Below, piece after piece: positions 1 through 7,519 of a stretch of 64,000 bases of DNA (position 1 is its first letter; each line of letters opens with the position of its first letter). Location: the NCBI RefSeq assembly GCF_000420765.1, contig NZ_ATVO01000010.1:1-64000 (forward strand), written 5' to 3'. This stretch comes from Sandarakinorhabdus limnophila DSM 17366. GTDB taxonomy: Bacteria > Pseudomonadota > Alphaproteobacteria > Sphingomonadales > Sphingomonadaceae. The position numbers and the translations under genes were made by a program. Below the pieces are notes generated by a model. That model did no database searches and was not told the DNA's origin. It saw only the letters and a program-made list of their open reading frames with translations.

Positions 1-2
1 TC

Positions 3-44
3 GATAACGCTGCGCTGAAGGACCTTCTGGCAAAAAAATGGTGA
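3..44 (+). CDS. IS3-family OrfA, C-terminal end only
   Basis: The first 42 bases in this frame encode DNAALKDLLAKKW followed by TGA. This is a typical end of an IS3-family OrfA (helix-turn-helix and leucine-zipper subunit that helps the transposase bind the terminal repeats). The rest lies upstream of the window. Its last codons overlap the start of orfB. Confidence 0.75.
   Translation, partial: DNAALKDLLAKKW
32..38 (+). promoter_or_regulatory. A7 programmed -1 frameshift site of the IS
   Basis: Seven consecutive A residues sit where orfA (codons GCA AAA AAA TGG TGA) meets orfB, which is one frame back. IS3 elements make the OrfAB fusion transposase by -1 slippage on such A runs. The orfB ATG begins on the last A, so independent initiation is also possible. 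Confidence 0.65.
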
Positions 45-964
45 CGCCTGCCGCGATGCGGGAAGCGGTTGCCCATCTTCAGGCCAGCCTGGGGATGAGC
101 GAGCGGCGGGCGTGCCGGGTTGTTGGGGCTGATCGCAAGAGCGTTCGTTATCGCTCGACACGGCCGGATGATGCCGATTTGCGGGAACGGCTGCGCGCGC
201 TGGCGGCCGAGCGCCGCCGGTTCGGCTATCGCCGGCTGCATATCCTGTTGCGGCGCGACGGGGTGCTGGTGAATCGCAAGAAGACCCAGCGCCTCTACAC
301 CGAGGAAGGGCTGACAGTGCGCAAGCGGCGATCACGCCGGCGTGCTGTGGGTGCCAGAGCGGCGCCACCGGTGCTGGCGCTGCCCAACCAGCGCTGGAGC
401 CTGGACTTCGTCCACGACCAGATGGCGTCGGGGCGCCGGTTCCGCGTGCTGAACATCGTCGATGACATGACACGAGAGTGCCTGGCTGCCGTACCCGACA
501 CCTCGATCTCGGGGCGACGGGTAGTGCGAGAACTGACCGACCTGATCAGGCAGCGCGGCAAGCCGGGCATGATCGTGAGCGACAATGGCACCGAACTGAC
601 CTGCAACGCGGTGCTGGCGTGGTGCAGCGAGGCCGGGATCAACTGGCACTACATCGCCCCCGGCAAGCCGATGCAGAATGGCTATGCGGAATCGTTCAAC
701 GGCCGCATGCGTGACGAACTGCTGAACGAGACCCTGTTCATGAGCCTCGATCATGCGCGCGTCACCATCGCTGCTTGGGCCAAGGACTATAACGAGCAGC
801 GGCCGCACTCAGCCCTTGGATACGAAACCCCAGCGGCGTTCGCCGCCGAACTGAACAAGCAATGGCCTGTTCCGCTGCGCCCTTCGGGCGCCGCTCAACA
901 GGCCATTGCTTCACCTGCGCCCATGCGCAACAACTGCGGCCAGGCTCTAATCCCCGCTGGATGA
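38..964 (+). CDS. IS3-family transposase OrfB (DDE integrase core)
   Basis: This is the catalytic subunit of the IS3 transposase, 308 aa. The N-terminal third has the HTH_21-like segment (FGYRRLHILL near residues 62-71), followed by the retroviral-integrase core. Catalytic residues are visible as D123 (LDFVHD), D182 (SDNGTEL) and E218 (NGYAESFNG), giving DD(35)E spacing. The C-terminal HSALGYETPAAF motif is typical of the family. The ATG overlaps the A7 slip site, so the active product is probably the OrfAB fusion. The stop codon lies inside the first copy of the duplicated IS end. The frame is intact, so the element could be active if its left end is intact. Confidence 0.9.
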   Translation: MVTPAAMREAVAHLQASLGMSERRACRVVGADRKSVRYRSTRPDDADLRERLRALAAERRRFGYRRLHILLRRDGVLVNRKKTQRLYTEEGLTVRKRRSRRRAVGARAAPPVLALPNQRWSLDFVHDQMASGRRFRVLNIVDDMTRECLAAVPDTSISGRRVVRELTDLIRQRGKPGMIVSDNGTELTCNAVLAWCSEAGINWHYIAPGKPMQNGYAESFNGRMRDELLNETLFMSLDHARVTIAAWAKDYNEQRPHSALGYETPAAFAAELNKQWPVPLRPSGAAQQAIASPAPMRNNCGQALIPAG

Positions 965-1026
965 AATCAGGGGGTCAGGTCAGCCAGGCTCTAATCCCCG
1001 CTGGATGAAATCAGGGGGTCAGGTCA
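939..1026. repeat. 44-bp tandem duplication of the IS right end
   Basis: Two perfect head-to-tail copies of a 44-bp unit occupy 939-982 and 983-1026. The unit begins GCCAGGCTCTAATCC and ends GGGGTCAGGTCA. The first copy contains the end of orfB. The unit appears to be the IS terminal sequence. A diverged relative lies in the opposite orientation at 60884-60926. Confidence 0.85.
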
Positions 1027-1175
1027 GGTCCGGCCGGTTTCGGCGATGCGACGGTTGCCGGATTTGCGTTCAACATCGCCTCGATTGCCTCCAGCACGAT
1101 GCGGACATGGCGCGACAGTCTGGAAATGCCAATAAGGTGGTGCTCATTGTCGACGTCGACAAAATTGAGGGGCAC
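1011..1175 (-). pseudogene. Gene fragment truncated by the IS
   Basis: A minus-strand frame opens at GTG 1175 (VPLNFVDVDNEHHLIG...) and runs 54 codons. Its last residues (PDLTP and stop) come from the IS end, so the original 3' part has been lost. The frame stays open upstream for a few more codons, back to the stop codon of the neighbouring secreted-protein gene. I do not recognise the family. It may have been the last gene of the pilus operon or an unrelated gene. Confidence 0.4.
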
Positions 1176-1193
1176 GTTAAATGAGACCTGAGC

Positions 1194-1730
1194 CTAGTAA
1201 GGCCTCTCAAATAAGCAGCGAACCCTGAAAGAACTTGATTCCCGCTTGTCCGCCCGAGAACCAATTTTAAAAAAATGAATATAGGCACCGATATCGATAT
1301 TGACGTCTGTAAATTCAAAATCATTATTTTCTTTGGGAACCCTCACAATCCACATATTGGAGGAAAAGTTAATGGAGCCACGACTGACGGCTGCATAAAT
1401 GTCAGTTGCTTTGGAAACACCACCAAGAGCAGGTGGGGCAACCTCAATAGACAAGGCAACATCATAGCCCGGACGCGCACGCAGCCTAACCTGGCCGGAA
1501 TAAGACGGAGTACGCGATGACAGACTAAGTCCTGATGACAGTGAAATAGCACCGTTAGGGCTTATCAGTGCCCACCCGGATTCAAGGCCCGGTTGGTATC
1601 TGAGCAAGCCAAGGTCTAGATCGCGTGTCGTAAAGACCGTTGATTTTTCACAAGACGCATGAGCTGGAGATGCGAAAAGCGCGATGCCTCCCAACAGCAA
1701 AGCGGTGGCAAGTCGCAGGCGACTATTCAT
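1194..1730 (-). CDS. Small secreted protein of the pilus operon
   Basis: The product is 178 aa from ATG 1730, which overlaps the end of the usher gene by 8 bases. An alternative ATG lies seven codons upstream. A signal peptide is clear (MNSRLRLATALLLGGIALF, cleavage after SPAHA). The mature part is beta-rich with two cysteines (SCEKS near the start and VRCLFE near the end), as in donor-strand pilins or minor tip subunits. Its position as the last gene after the usher suggests a minor pilin or adhesin. It may belong to the DUF4402 or spore-coat-U-like secreted family, which I infer only from context and composition. Confidence 0.65.
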   Translation of the reverse strand: MNSRLRLATALLLGGIALFASPAHASCEKSTVFTTRDLDLGLLRYQPGLESGWALISPNGAISLSSGLSLSSRTPSYSGQVRLRARPGYDVALSIEVAPPALGGVSKATDIYAAVSRGSINFSSNMWIVRVPKENNDFEFTDVNIDIGAYIHFFKIGSRADKRESSSFRVRCLFERPY

Positions 1731-4506
1731 GCTCGGATGACCAATCCGCAAACGCTACTATAATTTCCAAGCCTGCAACCGAAGTGCTGTCTTTTGAAAT
1801 GGTAATTTTTTTCTTCGCACGGAATTCCTTCCTGCTTTTCGACAAGCGATCTGTCGAGGCAATCACAGTCCAGTTTCCGGCTAGCAAATCTTCGATGCTG
1901 AATGACCCGTCTGACAAGGCCTTGGCGCTCCGGATCAGATCCCCAGCAGCATTTAGAACCTCCACCTTCGCCAATGGCACGGGCCGCTTCTCGCCATTCT
2001 TGCCCTCAAAAAGGACCGTGCCATCCAAAGAAATGGCATCCACCACCGGAACATCGAGTTTGAAAACTCGGCCAGGCCGGGGTTTCACGATCACATTGTT
2101 GAAAAGCGTGGTCTGAAACTCGTCCTTGAGGCGTTCGCCGCCAATGTTGAAAACAGACCCGTTTCCAGGCTCCAGATCCCAAATGAGCAGATCACGAGAG
2201 GGATCCAGGCCACCCCGCATTTGCACGCCGTTCACGCCGATCTCGAGACCGCGAACTGCTTCCTCGCCAACGCCAAACTTGCCGTCAAGATTGCTATCGC
2301 GAAATGGCCGGATCATGATGCCGCCAAGCCTCGAACGCTGCCGGCTGCTCATATTCACGCCAACACCGCGATGGGCGCCGAAAGAAAAGCCCATCTGCGC
2401 CGCCACTTCGCCGCGGCCTTGTGCGTATGATCCAGAAACACCAAGGGTCAATTTTCGTTTGATCTCCAATTGGGCGGACCCGGAAAAACCAACGCCCCCG
2501 TTGAAATTGTAACTCGCTCCCAAGGAATAGATCTCGCGTTCCGTGCGCCTGTAAAAACCGCTCAGATTGAGCAGGTTGGACTTTATTCCGCCATCTATGG
2601 TCGCACCATATTCGCCACGGATTTGGAAGTTCCCCTGATCATATGAAGTGATGGCGCGATACCTGCCGCCCACTTTGCTCCATGCCCCAGCACCCAGACG
2701 GGAACGGTTCAGTGCGATCTCATGACTAATGGGTAGTGACCAAAGGCCATGCGAATAAAATATGCTCACCATGTCGTTGGTGAACCCGCTTTTTCGCACC
2801 GAGCGCTCAGCGAAGATCGCGGCGCTCCCGGCGTCGATCAGGCCAAAGCCCAGAGGAACGCTCGTCGATATCGAATATCGATCCTTGATGGCTGTCGGTC
2901 CAAATCCGGTAGCGTTCGACCCAAACTGCTTGTTCGCTTTCTCTATGCCCAATGTCACCCCTCGCCCCACAAATGGAATAGATGCCGAACCATAGAACGC
3001 CAAGCCGCCAAGTGGGTGTTGATTCACGATACCCAGCGTCGCAGGGATGTTTCCGATCTGTATGCGTGATTCCAATGCCCGATAGCTCTGGGTCCCGATC
3101 GGATCAGGATCGTTTCCCTGAAGCTGGCAAGGTGACACTCGCGACGCTTGGACGCTCAAGGTGAGAAACGTGGTCACTCCCCAGTCACCGCGCAGGGCGT
3201 AGTTTACACCATCCGTTCCACAGGCTGCGGCAGGGTCAAGGCCCAATAGCGTTTTGCCGGGCTGCAAGACCGTACCCCATCCGTAGACCTTGCCAGGTGG
3301 CAGCAAACCCGCTGAGACGCTTTGACTAAAGTCCCTTTCCTCCACCAAACCATTTGGCCCATAGAGGACAACCTTGATCGCATTCGATCCGTAGACGATA
3401 TTCACATCCCGAAACAGGAACCGTCCGTCATCTCCGATCCGTTGATAATCGCGCAATTGGCCCGCGACATATAACTCGGCGGTCCACCCGGGCAGCGCAT
3501 TTCCGTCAATCGACGTTTTGTTGAAACTGTCCGTAAGCGTCACAGGGGCAGCCTCCACCCGCATCCCAACGCCGCGTCCCAAGCTGCCAACCATCGGCGC
3601 CGCCTGACCCTGCACATCGCCAGCCATCACGGAATATAGTCCGCCAATGCCGAACATGTCGCCACCCGGATCCGTGCGGCCAGCAATCCATCGTCCACTT
3701 TTCAATCCGCGCTCATCTCCGTTCAAAAGGATGTGATTTGTCAAAAAAGCCAATTCCGATGAAGCATTTATGTTGTAAGATGTGTTCGATCGTTTCGATG
3801 CGAATTCGTAGCTATTGTTAAAAATAATGTCAGCTTGAATTCCCGAAAAAAGCGCGTAATCGAATTTGACCGGCAGGGCGCCGCGACCATTCACTTGCGG
3901 GTATTGGTTGCCAATTTTCGTCCGCGCGTTTTCCCGCATAACACGAAAGTCTCGGTTCAACGGCCGGTCACTCGAAACTGAGATGTAGCCCTCGCTGGGT
4001 CGACCGGAAATTATAAATTTGAAAAACCGATTTAGAATTGTCTGATTCAAGAAAACCTGTTCGTCAACAATGCTGACTGCGTCACCATAGGTTTCGGCCA
4101 AATCACCCATTTTTATGATACGTGCGTTCGTATCAATAACCACTCCTTCGGCGCCATTGGCTATTTTGATGCTGATCAAATTCTCTTTACGGAAAAATAT
4201 GCCCTCACCAAAATCCGTGATCGCCGCGATCGGAAGCCATATTTGCCCCTCGCCTCCGATCAGAACTTCCTGAAAATCCGGCAGCACAGCGCCATTGACA
4301 CGCAGTTCCACAACACTTGCCCGCGGTTTGGCAATGGGCTCGACATCAGTTGCCTTCAGCATCGTGGACGAAGAAAATGCCAGCAGGCCTATCAAAAGAT
4401 GCGTTGCAAATTGAAGCGGTAGAAAGGGGCGGAACAGAGCATTGGCGGCCAGAACACACCGCGTAATCCCCCTGACTGCGTCGGAGGCACGCTGGATTTT
4501 AGCCAT
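1723..4506 (-). CDS. Outer-membrane usher of a chaperone-usher pilus
   Basis: This is a 927-aa usher protein that forms the outer-membrane pore through which chaperone-bound pilin subunits are assembled and exported. A hydrophobic export signal lies around residues 33-52 (THLLIGLLAFSSS). It is followed by a periplasmic N-terminal part and a long Gly/Ser/aromatic beta-barrel region. An usher plug-type sequence (DGRFLFRDVNIVYGSNAIKV) appears in the middle, and two Ig-like C-terminal modules end it (FRDSNLDGKFGVGEE, then KVEVLNAAGDLIRS). The length fits PapC/FimD/CfaC-type ushers, and the sequence style resembles the alternative (CS1/sigma-type) branch. It lies 33 bases after the chaperone gene and overlaps the next gene. 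Confidence 0.8.
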   Translation of the reverse strand: MAKIQRASDAVRGITRCVLAANALFRPFLPLQFATHLLIGLLAFSSSTMLKATDVEPIAKPRASVVELRVNGAVLPDFQEVLIGGEGQIWLPIAAITDFGEGIFFRKENLISIKIANGAEGVVIDTNARIIKMGDLAETYGDAVSIVDEQVFLNQTILNRFFKFIISGRPSEGYISVSSDRPLNRDFRVMRENARTKIGNQYPQVNGRGALPVKFDYALFSGIQADIIFNNSYEFASKRSNTSYNINASSELAFLTNHILLNGDERGLKSGRWIAGRTDPGGDMFGIGGLYSVMAGDVQGQAAPMVGSLGRGVGMRVEAAPVTLTDSFNKTSIDGNALPGWTAELYVAGQLRDYQRIGDDGRFLFRDVNIVYGSNAIKVVLYGPNGLVEERDFSQSVSAGLLPPGKVYGWGTVLQPGKTLLGLDPAAACGTDGVNYALRGDWGVTTFLTLSVQASRVSPCQLQGNDPDPIGTQSYRALESRIQIGNIPATLGIVNQHPLGGLAFYGSASIPFVGRGVTLGIEKANKQFGSNATGFGPTAIKDRYSISTSVPLGFGLIDAGSAAIFAERSVRKSGFTNDMVSIFYSHGLWSLPISHEIALNRSRLGAGAWSKVGGRYRAITSYDQGNFQIRGEYGATIDGGIKSNLLNLSGFYRRTEREIYSLGASYNFNGGVGFSGSAQLEIKRKLTLGVSGSYAQGRGEVAAQMGFSFGAHRGVGVNMSSRQRSRLGGIMIRPFRDSNLDGKFGVGEEAVRGLEIGVNGVQMRGGLDPSRDLLIWDLEPGNGSVFNIGGERLKDEFQTTLFNNVIVKPRPGRVFKLDVPVVDAISLDGTVLFEGKNGEKRPVPLAKVEVLNAAGDLIRSAKALSDGSFSIEDLLAGNWTVIASTDRLSKSRKEFRAKKKITISKDSTSVAGLEIIVAFADWSSEHE

Positions 4507-4539
4507 CCTCGGTACGAACCATCCGCCTGAATTGGCCGA

Positions 4540-5337
4540 TTAGGCGCCACACACGTTGGCGTAGGGCTCGCCCTGTGCAGGGAAATTGTCCCAAACCCTG
4601 AGGCAGTATTTTCCAGCTTTTCCCTGCGGGAAACGCTCGCGCGGCATTCCCACCTTGGCTTCGGCTCCTGCCTGACCAAGGTGCAAGCGCCCGCGGCTCA
4701 GTTCCGCGCCCGTTTCAGCGTCGACCACTTGAACCGTGCCGATAAAGCTTCGGTCACGATGCTGCTTGACGGCCGTAAAATAGCCCAGCGAATCCGGATC
4801 ATCAGGCGTCAGCGTCAGCGGGCGCAGATCCACACGTGGCGCCTCAATCCTGTGCCGGACATAAACCGTGACAGGAAGCACGGGAACGATCGGCACTCTC
4901 ACTGCGATCAACGGCTCTTTGGTTTTATCATCACTGTTGGCCAAAGTGTTTATCGCGTTTCGTTGCAATTCTGCGCGAACCGAAAATTGATAGGCATACT
5001 CACCTGGCGCAAGTTCAGGCGTTGGTCGTGCCGCAACACGGAATGCTTGGGATCGGTGCGCAGGTGCAACCGAACGTGCCGGGGCCCAGCGGAGCACAGC
5101 TTCGGCTGAATTGATGATGCCTGCGCCTTCCGTTTTCGGAGAGACCGAAAATTCCACTGGATCATCACTGCCATTGACCAGATCGATCTGTCCCGACCGC
5201 GCATTGGCGTCGATCACGATGATATTGTCAGAAATGGAAACAGTGATCCTGCCCGCGTCTTGCGCGTTGGCCGATGGCGCAGACAGAACTGCAAAAGCCA
5301 CTGTCGTTGCCAGGCAGCTGATCCTCGGAATATGCAT
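4540..5337 (-). CDS. Periplasmic pilus chaperone (PapD-like)
   Basis: The product is 265 aa from ATG 5337, preceded by AAAGGACATTT as ribosome-binding site. Longer in-frame starts upstream lack the signal peptide at their N-terminus. The signal peptide is MHIPRISCLATTVAFAVLSA, cleaved near ANAQD. The mature protein opens with an Ig-like segment (GRITVSISDNIIVID, then LVNGSDDPVEFSVSPKT), as in molecular chaperones that donate a strand to pilin subunits. It sits between pilin and usher genes, which supports the role. Sequence similarity to classical PapD is weak, so the call depends partly on context. Confidence 0.7.
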   Translation of the reverse strand: MHIPRISCLATTVAFAVLSAPSANAQDAGRITVSISDNIIVIDANARSGQIDLVNGSDDPVEFSVSPKTEGAGIINSAEAVLRWAPARSVAPAHRSQAFRVAARPTPELAPGEYAYQFSVRAELQRNAINTLANSDDKTKEPLIAVRVPIVPVLPVTVYVRHRIEAPRVDLRPLTLTPDDPDSLGYFTAVKQHRDRSFIGTVQVVDAETGAELSRGRLHLGQAGAEAKVGMPRERFPQGKAGKYCLRVWDNFPAQGEPYANVCGA

Positions 5338-5702
5338 AAATGTCCTTTGGCGCCGATGGGTCGATGGGGTTAAGCATTGCAGCGTTCCGGGATGACACGG
5401 TCGCTGCGCTGTATCGGCTGTCGTTAGGGCGTTCGATTTCGCAGGGGCGTCAAAGGTGTCGGCCACTATGAACGGAGGGACCGATCTGCAGTGGTGCCTA
5501 TCGTTGCCCGATCAATATGGGCTTCAGCGCAAGTTGCAGGCCAACCAACGCGGCAGCACAGGGGAACTAGCCGCCTGCTCCTTCATGCCCAAACGAGCCG
5601 CATTACCAGCGCACCATCACTGAACAGATGAAGGATGCTGCCGGGCTGTGGTGCCCAATCAAGATGTGGGGAGCACCCAAGGTGCTCCCCACACAAGAAC
5701 TG
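5338..5702. other. Pilin-chaperone intergenic spacer
   Basis: These 365 bases separate the pilin stop from the chaperone start. I see no credible gene in them. They contain the strong hairpin at 5665-5693 and a leader of about 130 bases before the chaperone ATG that is open but has no coding features. Confidence 0.6.
5665..5693 (-). terminator. 13-bp perfect hairpin after the pilin gene
   Basis: Arms at 5665-5677 and 5681-5693 pair perfectly over 13 bp with a 3-nt loop, ten bases after the pilin stop codon on the minus strand. There is no long T run after it. It is therefore more likely a partial terminator or 3'-end stabiliser that keeps pilin mRNA in excess over chaperone and usher mRNA, as in other pilus operons. 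Confidence 0.7.
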
Positions 5703-6344
5703 TTATGGCGTCGTTGTGGTCGTCGTGAGCTCCTGGTCACTCGCAAGCACCTGCGCTGCGTCTAGAGTGGCGTAGCCACCGTAGTTTCCGGTCACAATAG
5801 TTTGAGGAACCGTGAGAACACCGACAACGCGGAACGTGCCGGTGCCAATTCCGTTAATGACGACGCCAGTGCCTCCAAGGCTAAGGTTCGCAGTCATGGT
5901 TGCCAAGGTGGCAGGAGTGGACAAGTTGTTGTGGGCCGAAGGACCAAAGGACAGGTTGGTTGCACCTGCAATCGAGGTTTGGATCGTCTTTGACAGATTG
6001 TTCGACCCGGAAACAGTGCAAGTCGCTGCAACCGGAGCCGTGTAGCCTGCTGCCAAGCCAGCACCGGTGGTGTTACCACCAGGGGTTGCCGTTGTCACAC
6101 CGGTCGAATTGTTGGCACTGACAGTGAGCGTAATGGTCGTTGTGCCGCCAGTGGTCCGGGTGGGGATGCGCCAGACGCCGAAATTGACCGAGTCACAGGT
6201 CATCGACAGCACCGGGCTAAGGCCCGCAAGGGCGTCGACCGAAGCGATCACGCTATCCGCACTCTGGGCTTGCGCCGGCACGGCCGCCAATGTCGTTGCC
6301 GCCAGCACGGCAGCCATTAGCGGAAGATTTGACTTAACACGCAT
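5703..6344 (-). CDS. Major pilin-like secreted protein
   Basis: The product is 213 aa from ATG 6344, chosen because AAGGAAGG lies just upstream and the signal peptide (MRVKSNLPLMAAVLAATTLA, cleavage after AQAQ) then starts correctly. The mature protein is Ser/Thr/Gly/Ala-rich and beta-prone with two cysteines (SMTCDSVNFGVW and AATCTVSGS). The sequence CDSVNFG recalls spore-coat-U and DUF4402 pilin subunits. It is the first gene of the operon and is followed by a hairpin, as expected for the abundant structural subunit. The exact family is uncertain. Confidence 0.65.
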   Translation of the reverse strand: MRVKSNLPLMAAVLAATTLAAVPAQAQSADSVIASVDALAGLSPVLSMTCDSVNFGVWRIPTRTTGGTTTITLTVSANNSTGVTTATPGGNTTGAGLAAGYTAPVAATCTVSGSNNLSKTIQTSIAGATNLSFGPSAHNNLSTPATLATMTANLSLGGTGVVINGIGTGTFRVVGVLTVPQTIVTGNYGGYATLDAAQVLASDQELTTTTTTP

Positions 6345-6808
6345 AGGAATGCCTTCCTTTTTGGGATCTGTTTCACTCATTTGAACAAATCTGATATTTT
6401 ATGAATGATAAATGATCATGTTGTCAAATTTTTTCCGCCATATGTGGGCCGACATGCGTGTCGTGACCAGAATGCCCTGCCCCGTGCGATTTCTGGGTGG
6501 AACAGCTGCCGGTTTTATATCGGTGCGAGAAGGGGTTGGTTGAAGCGGAAGTGATTGTGCATCTGCCGGTGAAGCGATGAGCGCCGGCGCTGGCTCTTGC
6601 AGAAGGTGGGACACCGGCCTTCGAAGCACCGGATCTCTCATTCCGGGGGCCGCGTAACCAGGACAGGGCAAATTTCGTTGCCCCACATTGCAAGATATGA
6701 CATCGGATGCGCACCGCTGAGGGTAGGTAGGGGTTTTTTGCTTCGCACCTTTTTGCGCGGCGCCGTCCTTTGGGTCGGCTTTTCTCGTCATAAAGTGAAT
6801 GTTTCCAG
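6345..6808. other. Divergent promoter region, pilus operon / two-component genes
   Basis: These 464 bases lie between the pilin start and the response-regulator start. A consensus promoter for the pilin side is at 6399-6427. The remainder (about 6430-6800) has open frames on the minus strand, but none has a plausible start, codon pattern or recognisable family. Confidence 0.55.
6399..6427 (-). promoter_or_regulatory. Candidate promoter of the pilus operon
   Basis: On the minus strand a perfect -35 box TTGACA (6427-6422) is followed after exactly 17 bases by TCATAA (6404-6399). Transcription would start about 48 bases before the pilin ATG. The spacer is AT-rich and carries an ATGATCAT palindrome that a regulator could use. 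Confidence 0.55.
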
Positions 6809-7507
6809 ATGACTGAAACGCCCATCTCGCAAGTTTGTATCGTCGACGACGATAGCGATTTTGTGGAATTCCTTGGCCAATATCTCGAAGTGCGTGGCCT
6901 TGCGGCCAGCGGCTTTGCAACGGCAGAAGCGCTGCTCAAGTCGAGCGATCTCGCCAAGTTTGATTTTTTCATTCTCGATCTGGGGCTGCCGGGTATCGAC
7001 GGAGTTGATCTGATCACCCTGCTCCGCGCGCGAACGAACGCCGGCATATTGGTGATCAGCGGCAGAATGGGGCCGGACGCCTTCAATTCCGCACTCTCGG
7101 CAGGCGCGGATATGTTCATCAACAAACCCATACGGTTTGATCAGGTTTATAATGCCATCGCGTCCGTTTGCCGGCGCATGTCGTTGCGCATTGTTGGCAA
7201 TTCGCCGTGGCGACTGTTGGTCAAGCGCTCCGAACTCGTCGCGCCCGATGGCGGCACGGTCAGCCTCACGCCCGTCGAACTCAAGATCCTGCATCGCCTG
7301 TTCGACGATCCATCCCAGGTGGTGACCCGCCAGCAGCTGTCTGATGCCGCAGGCATCATCACCAGCGGCGACGATCGTAATCTCGACTCTGCAATCTTTC
7401 GCCTGCGCCGCAAGATAGAGAAAGAGGCATCCCAGCCTTCACCGCTCAAGACCGTGCATGGTCTTGGTTACCAGGTTTTCAAACCGGTCGAGATCATTCA
7501 CCCCTGA
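6809..7507 (+). CDS. OmpR-type response regulator
   Basis: The product is 232 aa. The receiver domain occupies residues about 8-122, with the acidic pocket DDD at 13-15, phospho-acceptor D57 (FFILDLGLPG), S84 (VISGR) and K106 (INKPIRF). The winged-helix DNA-binding domain follows at about 130-227 (VSLTPVELKILHRL, then LKTVHGLGYQVF). It would be phosphorylated by the histidine kinase(s) encoded directly downstream. It is divergent from the pilus operon, so control of the pilus genes is a reasonable inference, not shown by the sequence. Confidence 0.9.
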   Translation: MTETPISQVCIVDDDSDFVEFLGQYLEVRGLAASGFATAEALLKSSDLAKFDFFILDLGLPGIDGVDLITLLRARTNAGILVISGRMGPDAFNSALSAGADMFINKPIRFDQVYNAIASVCRRMSLRIVGNSPWRLLVKRSELVAPDGGTVSLTPVELKILHRLFDDPSQVVTRQQLSDAAGIITSGDDRNLDSAIFRLRRKIEKEASQPSPLKTVHGLGYQVFKPVEIIHP

Positions 7508-7519
7508 GCATGCTCACCA

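Larger units (their letters stand above)
1..1026 (+). mobile_element. IS3-family insertion sequence, left part outside window
   Basis: The element has the usual IS3 layout: the tail of orfA, an A7 slippage site, and a DDE transposase orfB in the -1 frame. Its right end lies just after orfB and is present twice in tandem (939-982 and 983-1026). The left end lies before the window, so the target duplication cannot be checked. The right end interrupts an unrelated minus-strand reading frame, which marks it as a true insertion boundary. The family assignment is firm; the subgroup (IS407/IS2-like) is not. Confidence 0.85.

Noticed and set aside
6424-7131. 235-codon minus-strand frame between the pilin and response-regulator genes
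   Set aside because: It runs antisense through the receiver domain and its upstream region has no family features.
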